9,282 nt of DNA from CAZDKK01 sp964603725 (GTDB lineage Bacteria; Eisenbacteria; RBG-16-71-46; CAIMUX01; WJJG01), in assembly GCA_964603725.1 (NCBI GenBank), contig CAZRWW010000136.1, positions 1 to 9,282 on the forward strand, given 5' to 3'. This document shows positions 6,228-9,282 of the stretch, piece after piece; the first letter of the stretch is position 1; each line of letters begins with the position of its first letter. The translations under genes were made by a program, and so were the position numbers. Below the pieces are notes generated by a model. That model did not search any database. It had not been told where the DNA came from and saw only the letters and a list, made by a program, of their open reading frames with translations.

Positions 6228-6233
6228 TATACT
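6228..6233 (+). promoter_or_regulatory. Possible -10 element for larBC (TATACT)
   Basis: TATACT, five of six matches to the -10 consensus, lies in the 118-nt gap between the S41 peptidase and larB. The predicted start site is near 6240, giving a leader of about 56 nt. No matching -35 hexamer is visible at 15-19 nt spacing, and there is no TGN extension, so the promoter would need an activator or may be spurious. Confidence 0.35.
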
Positions 6234-6295
6234 CCTCCTCCGCTGCCAGCGGCCGACCGGCTGTCGTTTCAGTTCCAGCAGCACGGGGAGGACCT

Positions 6296-7066
6296 TTGAG
6301 ACCTGAGAAGCTCGAACAGATCCTGCGCCAGGTGGCCGCCGGGGAACGAAGCGTCGACGAGGCGCTCCGCGATCTGAGTCGTTGGCCCGTCGAAGACCTG
6401 GGATTCGCCCAGGTCGATCACCACCGGCATCTGCGGCAGGGGTTTCCCGAGGTCATCTACGCGGCCGGCAAGCGCGCGGAAGAGACGCTGCGCATCGCCG
6501 AAGCCCTGGTGGCCAAGGGCGCGCCGCTGCTGGTCACGCGGGCCGACCAGGCGGTGCTCGAGCGCCTCCAGGGCCGGTTTCCCGGCGGGCGCGCCAATGC
6601 GCGCGGCCAGACGTTCGTGCTGGGTGGCCCGAGCGGCGAGGGCGAGGGGCTCATCGCGATCGTCTCGGCCGGCACGAGCGATCTGGGGGTGGCCGAAGAG
6701 GCTTGCGAGACGGCCCGCGCTCTGGGCGCGCGCGTGGCGACGATCACCGACGCCGGCGTTTCAGGACTCCATCGGCTCGTGCCGCACCTGGACTCGCTCC
6801 AGCGGGCCAACGCGATCGTGGTGATCGCCGGCATGGAAGGCGCCCTGCCCAGCGTGGTGGGCGGGCTCGTGAGCGCGCCCGTCATCGCGGTGCCGACCAG
6901 CGTCGGCTACGGAGCCAGCTTCGGCGGCCTGGCCGCGCTGCTCGGCATGCTGACGAGCTGCGCCTCCGGGGTGAGCGTGGTCAACATCGACAACGGGTTC
7001 GGCGGCGCCTACGCGGCGGCGCTCATCAACCGGGCGGTCGTGCGCGCGGCCGAGGGCCGCGCCTAG
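6296..7066 (+). CDS. larB: LarB: pyridinium-3,5-biscarboxylic acid mononucleotide synthase
   Basis: LarB carboxylates nicotinic acid adenine dinucleotide and releases AMP to give pyridinium-3,5-biscarboxylic acid mononucleotide, the first step towards the nickel-pincer nucleotide of lactate racemase-type enzymes. The 256-residue protein matches the family throughout. It has an N-terminal helical segment (LEQILRQVAAGERSVDEAL) and a PurE-like domain with SAGTSDLGVAEEA (124-136), AGMEGALPSVVGGL (178-191, with E181), PTSVGYGASFGGL (200-212), and TSCASGVSVVNIDNGFG (220-236). Cys222 aligns with the cysteine reported to form the cysteinyl-pyridine intermediate in Lactobacillus LarB, and E181 with its catalytic glutamate. 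The start is a TTG at 6296, supported by GGGGAGG (6285-6291) 4 nt upstream and by the normal family N-terminus; no ATG or GTG is available there. larC follows after 14 nt in the same operon. Confidence 0.95.
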   Translation: MRPEKLEQILRQVAAGERSVDEALRDLSRWPVEDLGFAQVDHHRHLRQGFPEVIYAAGKRAEETLRIAEALVAKGAPLLVTRADQAVLERLQGRFPGGRANARGQTFVLGGPSGEGEGLIAIVSAGTSDLGVAEEACETARALGARVATITDAGVSGLHRLVPHLDSLQRANAIVVIAGMEGALPSVVGGLVSAPVIAVPTSVGYGASFGGLAALLGMLTSCASGVSVVNIDNGFGGAYAAALINRAVVRAAEGRA

Positions 7067-7080
7067 CCGGGAGGGCACCT

Positions 7081-8415
7081 GTGCGCATCGGCTACCTGGA
7101 CTGCGTGGGCGGCATCAGCGGTGACATGTTCGTGGGCGCTCTGTTGGGGGCCGGCTGGCCCGAGCGCGCGCTACGCAACGCGGTCGCCTGGCTCGCCCCG
7201 GAAATCGCCGAGCTGCGCGTGGAGCGGCGGCAGCATCACTCGTTGAGCGGCCTGGGCATCGTGGTCGTTCCCGGTGCTCCGGCGGGCCCGCCCGACCACG
7301 CGCATGCCCACGATCCGGGACACCACCACGCCGGACCGCACCTGCGCGGGCTGCCCGAGGTGAGCGCCTGCTTGCAGGCGGCTCCCCTCGACGGCCGGGT
7401 CCGGGCCCGGGCCCTGGCGGTCTTCCGCCGGCTGGCGGAGGCCGAAGCCCACGCCCACGGCCGGTCGATCGAGCAGGTGCACTTCCACGAGGTGGGCGCC
7501 GTGGACGCCATGGTGGACATTGTCGGCGCCTGCCAGGGGCTCCAGGACCTGGGGATCGAGCGGCTGCACGTTTCGTCGCTACCCCTTGGCCGAGGGATCG
7601 TGGCGGGCTCGCACGGGCCCATCCCGCTGCCCGCGCCGGCGACCGCCTACCTGCTGCGCGGCGCGCCCGTGCGGTGGATCGATGCCCCGGGCGAGCGCAC
7701 CACCCCCACCGGAGCGGCCCTGGTGACCGAGCTCGGCGCCTGGGACCCGCCCCCGGCCATGGACCTCGAGGCGGTGGGCGTGGGGGCGGGCAGTCAATCC
7801 CTGGCGGACGTGCCCAACCTGGCCCGGCTCTTCGTCGGCCGGGTTCGGGCGGAGGTCGACACCGCGCCGGCCGCAGGAGGGCCGACCGCCGGGGCGCCCG
7901 ACTGGGGATGGGACCCGGAGCGGGACGCGTGCCCCGGCCGGTGGGGCGAGGTGGTGCGCCTGGAGGCGCTCATCGACGACGCTACCGGTGAACACCTGGC
8001 CGATTGCGCCGACCGGCTGCGGGCGGCGGGCGCCCTGGAGGTGTTCTTCACGCCCACGCAGATGAAGAAGGGCCGCCCGGGGACGCTGCTCACGGTGATC
8101 TGTCGCCCAGCGGACGAGGAATTGCTTCAGGGAGTCCTGTTTGCGGCGTCGCCCACCCTCGGGGTGCGCCGCGGGCGCCAGTGGCGGCGCGAGCTCGAGC
8201 GGCGGGAGGGGAGGGTCGAGACGCCCTTCGGGCCGGTCGCGGTGAAGTGGGCGCGGCGCGGGGGCGGCTGGCAGGCCAAGCCGGAGTTCGATTCGTGCCG
8301 CGCGGCGGCCGAGCGGGCCGGCGCAGCCTGGCTCGACGTCTGGAGGGCGGCGCTGGCCGCGGCCGAGCGCGGAAACCCGCCCTCCTCATCCGGCGGCGAG
8401 CGTCCGACGGCGTGA
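7081..8415 (+). CDS. larC: LarC: nickel insertase for the nickel-pincer nucleotide cofactor
   Basis: LarC is the CTP-dependent cyclometallase that inserts nickel into pyridinium-3,5-bisthiocarboxylic acid mononucleotide to give the finished pincer cofactor. The 444-residue protein begins with the family hallmark YLDCVGGISGDMFVGALL. It then has a His-rich loop (about 73-87, HAHAH and HHH) likely to handle nickel, HFHEVGAVDAMVDIVGA (134-150), SHGPIPLPAPAT (177-188), TPTGAALV (208-215), and a C-terminal domain with ALIDDATGEHLA (296-307) and FTPTQMKKGRPG (323-334). In Lactobacillus plantarum the two halves are joined by programmed frameshifting (larC1/larC2); here they form one uninterrupted frame. 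GTG 7081 is the start, with GGAGG (7070-7074) 6 nt upstream. The open frame runs further upstream through larB but codes for nothing recognisable there. larE, which supplies the sulfur atoms, is not in the window. Confidence 0.95.
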   Translation: MRIGYLDCVGGISGDMFVGALLGAGWPERALRNAVAWLAPEIAELRVERRQHHSLSGLGIVVVPGAPAGPPDHAHAHDPGHHHAGPHLRGLPEVSACLQAAPLDGRVRARALAVFRRLAEAEAHAHGRSIEQVHFHEVGAVDAMVDIVGACQGLQDLGIERLHVSSLPLGRGIVAGSHGPIPLPAPATAYLLRGAPVRWIDAPGERTTPTGAALVTELGAWDPPPAMDLEAVGVGAGSQSLADVPNLARLFVGRVRAEVDTAPAAGGPTAGAPDWGWDPERDACPGRWGEVVRLEALIDDATGEHLADCADRLRAAGALEVFFTPTQMKKGRPGTLLTVICRPADEELLQGVLFAASPTLGVRRGRQWRRELERREGRVETPFGPVAVKWARRGGGWQAKPEFDSCRAAAERAGAAWLDVWRAALAAAERGNPPSSSGGERPTA

Positions 8416-8424
8416 CGAGCCGCG

Positions 8425-8456
8425 CGCGGGGCATTCCCGCGGGCCCGGCGCCGGGC
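8425..8456. terminator. GC-rich stem and palindrome after larC, possible transcript end
   Basis: CGCGGG (8425-8430) pairs with CCCGCG (8436-8441) around a GCATT loop, beginning 10 nt after the larC stop. It is followed by the 14-bp perfect palindrome GCCCGGCGCCGGGC (8443-8456). No U-tract follows. Position between larC and a new strong promoter makes a transcript end plausible here, but intrinsic termination cannot be claimed from the sequence. Confidence 0.3.
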
Positions 8457-8487
8457 GATGGATCGGAAGAGCCTGCTGTTCAACCCG

Positions 8488-8516
8488 TTGACACCTCTTA
8501 AGACCCTTGCTATACT
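8488..8516 (+). promoter_or_regulatory. Near-perfect sigma70-type promoter (TTGACA-N17-TATACT, extended -10)
   Basis: A perfect TTGACA (8488-8493) is followed after exactly 17 nt by TATACT (8511-8516), five of six matches. TGC directly before it (8508-8510) adds an extended -10. This is the strongest promoter match in the window. The predicted start site is near 8523, which would give the downstream secreted-protein gene a leader of about 463 nt, or else drive an unrecognised RNA. Confidence 0.7.
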
Positions 8517-8532
8517 GCCGGCGGACTTACAG

Positions 8533-8590
8533 AAGGGCAGCAAAGGGCAGACTGGACCTTCCTGGAATCCCCCCGGTTCTGGTAGGGCAG
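8533..8590 (+). repeat. Three short AGGGCAG direct repeats
   Basis: AAGGGCAG occurs twice in tandem with a 10-bp period (8533-8540 and 8543-8550), and AGGGCAG a third time at 8584-8590. All copies lie just after the predicted transcription start of the strong promoter. They could be a protein- or RNA-binding motif in the nascent transcript, but they are short enough to be chance. Confidence 0.25.
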
Positions 8591-8776
8591 CTTGGCGTGG
8601 CGGTCTCTGTGGCGATCAGAACATCAGCGCTCTGGCGACTCACGAATCCGCAAGCACGTCCAACGGCTCACCGCGCTCCGGGCGGGATCCGGCGTGTTTG
8701 CTCGGTGCTGTCTGTGGCTGTACCCCCCCACACAAACTCAACAGTGAGGAAGCTGAGCGCTGCGCGGGAGGAGGTG

Positions 8777-8794
8777 ATGCCCGACCGAGGTTGA
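8777..8794 (+). other. Five-codon leader ORF (MPDRG) behind a very strong Shine-Dalgarno
   Basis: The ATG at 8777 begins a five-codon ORF (MPDRG, stop at 8792-8794). It is preceded by GGGAGGAGG (8766-8774), and the stretch GGAGGTGAT (8770-8778) matches nine consecutive positions complementary to the usual 16S rRNA 3' end. That is a better match than before any full gene in the window. Ribosome binding here could regulate the downstream gene. The tiny ORF has no recognisable attenuator codon run, so its role is unknown. Confidence 0.25.
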
Positions 8795-8985
8795 GCAGAC
8801 CGTTTCGGTATCGGGAACCGGAATACCCTCGCCGCGACCAGCGGTGCCGGTCTCTCTCAAACGCAGCGTGAAGCGGTCTCATGCGTGTCTGATGAGGTTA
8901 TGCCCAGGTGGTCCACGGAGTCGCGCGGTCGCGCGCATGGCGCGGCGGTCGGCTTCGGGACCTGAAGCAACCATGGAGGCTTACG

Positions 8986-9282
8986 ATGAGAAGAGGCTTT
9001 GCGTTGTTGGCTATCCTGCTGTTCGCGGCAGGCAGCGCGCTGGCCGTGTCGCCGGGCCCGTCCCTGCACAAGCAGGCGCTATCGCCTGCTGATGCTTTTG
9101 AAGAGCTCGGGACGCCCCAGTTCACGTCCCTGCGCCAGGACACTGCCTGGTTCGGCGGGGACAACGGCAACGGCGTTGCCTATCTGAACGGCGTCTGGGA
9201 CTTCGAGACGCCTGGCAGCAACGGGTTCCAGGGCTGCACGTCGTGGGACTTGACCGCTAACCCGGGCACTTACTTCTACCGG
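8986..9282 (+). CDS. Secreted hypothetical protein, N-terminal part (3' truncated)
   Basis: The frame starts with ATG 8986, preceded by GGAGG (8975-8979) at a 6-nt spacing, and remains open to the last base of the window: 99 codons, with the end missing. The product begins with a textbook Sec signal peptide: basic MRRG, hydrophobic FALLAILLFAAG, and SALA with cleavage expected after Ala20. There is no lipobox cysteine, so it should be released to the periplasm or beyond. The mature start is followed by ordinary soluble sequence rich in Gly, Asn, Asp, Trp and aromatic residues (DTAWFGGDNGNG, GVWDFETPGSNGFQGCTSWD, NPGTYFYR), typical of beta-sandwich extracellular proteins. It resembles, from memory, large secreted repeat proteins of uncultured FCB-type bacteria that carry a C-terminal sorting or FlgD-like domain, but that part is not visible. 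Function unknown. Expression probably comes from the promoter at 8488-8516. Confidence 0.82.
   Translation, partial: MRRGFALLAILLFAAGSALAVSPGPSLHKQALSPADAFEELGTPQFTSLRQDTAWFGGDNGNGVAYLNGVWDFETPGSNGFQGCTSWDLTANPGTYFYR

Larger units (their letters stand above)
8523..8985 (+). other. Long leader or non-coding region with possible RNA structure
   Basis: No convincing protein gene lies in this stretch. Open frames through it (for example from 8458 and 8507) have no domain-like sequence, and one starts inside the promoter. It holds three AGGGCAG copies near the 5' end (8534-8540, 8544-8550, 8584-8590), a very strong Shine-Dalgarno with a five-codon ORF (8766-8794), and a hairpin at 8807-8827 (GGTAT-CGG, loop GAA, CCG, 2-nt bulge, ATACC) that competes with ACCG-TTT-CGGT at 8799-8809. 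A CGCGC-ATG-GCGCG stem (8932-8944) lies near the gene start. I compared it by eye with common riboswitch and housekeeping RNA signatures and recognise none. It may be a regulatory leader or a small RNA. Confidence 0.45.

Noticed and set aside
6382..7080. In-frame upstream extension of larC through larB
   Set aside because: The extension is Arg/Gly-rich frame-shadow sequence of larB; the LarC family begins at 7081 with its own Shine-Dalgarno.
8507..8794. Open frame of 95 codons overlapping the promoter -10
   Set aside because: It starts inside the promoter, has no ribosome site and no recognisable sequence; only its last five codons have a Shine-Dalgarno of their own.
8458..8871. Open frame of 137 codons in the gap after larC
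   Set aside because: Its start lies upstream of a near-perfect promoter that it would run through, it has no ribosome site, and the product has no domain-like pattern.
8523..8985. Known structured RNA (RNase P, SRP RNA, tmRNA, 6S, cobalamin or c-di-GMP riboswitch)
   Set aside because: I looked by eye for the conserved sequence boxes of these RNAs and did not find them; a covariance-model search would be decisive.
1..9282. CRISPR array, insertion sequence, tRNA or defence system
   Set aside because: No regularly spaced repeats, transposase motifs, terminal inverted repeats, tRNA-like cloverleaf or T-loop sequence, or defence domains are visible.

Overview
The window is very GC-rich (about 70% by eye), and every protein-coding gene I can support lies on the + strand. 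The coding set is mostly housekeeping or envelope functions of a Gram-negative-type bacterium: a beta-barrel-like C-terminal fragment, a YbbR-domain protein, an HU-type DNA-binding protein, a CDP-alcohol phosphatidyltransferase, thymidylate kinase, a secreted S41 processing peptidase with a PDZ domain, and the nickel-pincer cofactor genes larB and larC. The window ends inside a Sec-secreted protein. Gene order, base composition and the style of the last protein would suit an uncultured high-GC lineage of the FCB type, such as Candidatus Eisenbacteria. That placement is an impression from memory and not a demonstrated assignment.

Layout: (1) 2-1057, 3' part of a beta-strand-rich hypothetical protein. 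(2) A sigma70-type promoter overlapping its stop codon, then ybbR (1170-2117) and a 76-residue four-cysteine protein (2149-2379). (3) A second consensus-like promoter (2432-2460), a leader of about 108 nt and the HU gene (2575-2856). (4) A strong hairpin, then the phosphatidyltransferase (3014-3643) and tmk (3663-4370), 19 nt apart. (5) A perfect extended -10 element placed so that the S41 peptidase gene (4432-6177) would be transcribed as a leaderless GTG-start mRNA. (6) A -10 element, then larB (6296-7066, TTG start) and larC (7081-8415), 14 nt apart. (7) A near-perfect promoter (8488-8516), about 460 nt of sequence without a convincing gene, and the secreted protein (8986 to the window end).

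Functional links: larB and larC are consecutive steps in making the nickel-pincer nucleotide of lactate racemase-type enzymes; larE and larA are not in the window. YbbR and the S41 peptidase act at or beyond the inner membrane, the phosphatidyltransferase makes phospholipid in the membrane, tmk supplies dTDP and HU organises DNA. I see no defence system, mobile element, CRISPR array, rRNA or tRNA. The points most worth a second look are regulatory: the predicted leaderless S41 transcript, the long structured leader with an extremely strong Shine-Dalgarno and five-codon ORF, palindromes sitting on two promoters, and GC palindromes at apparent transcription-unit ends.
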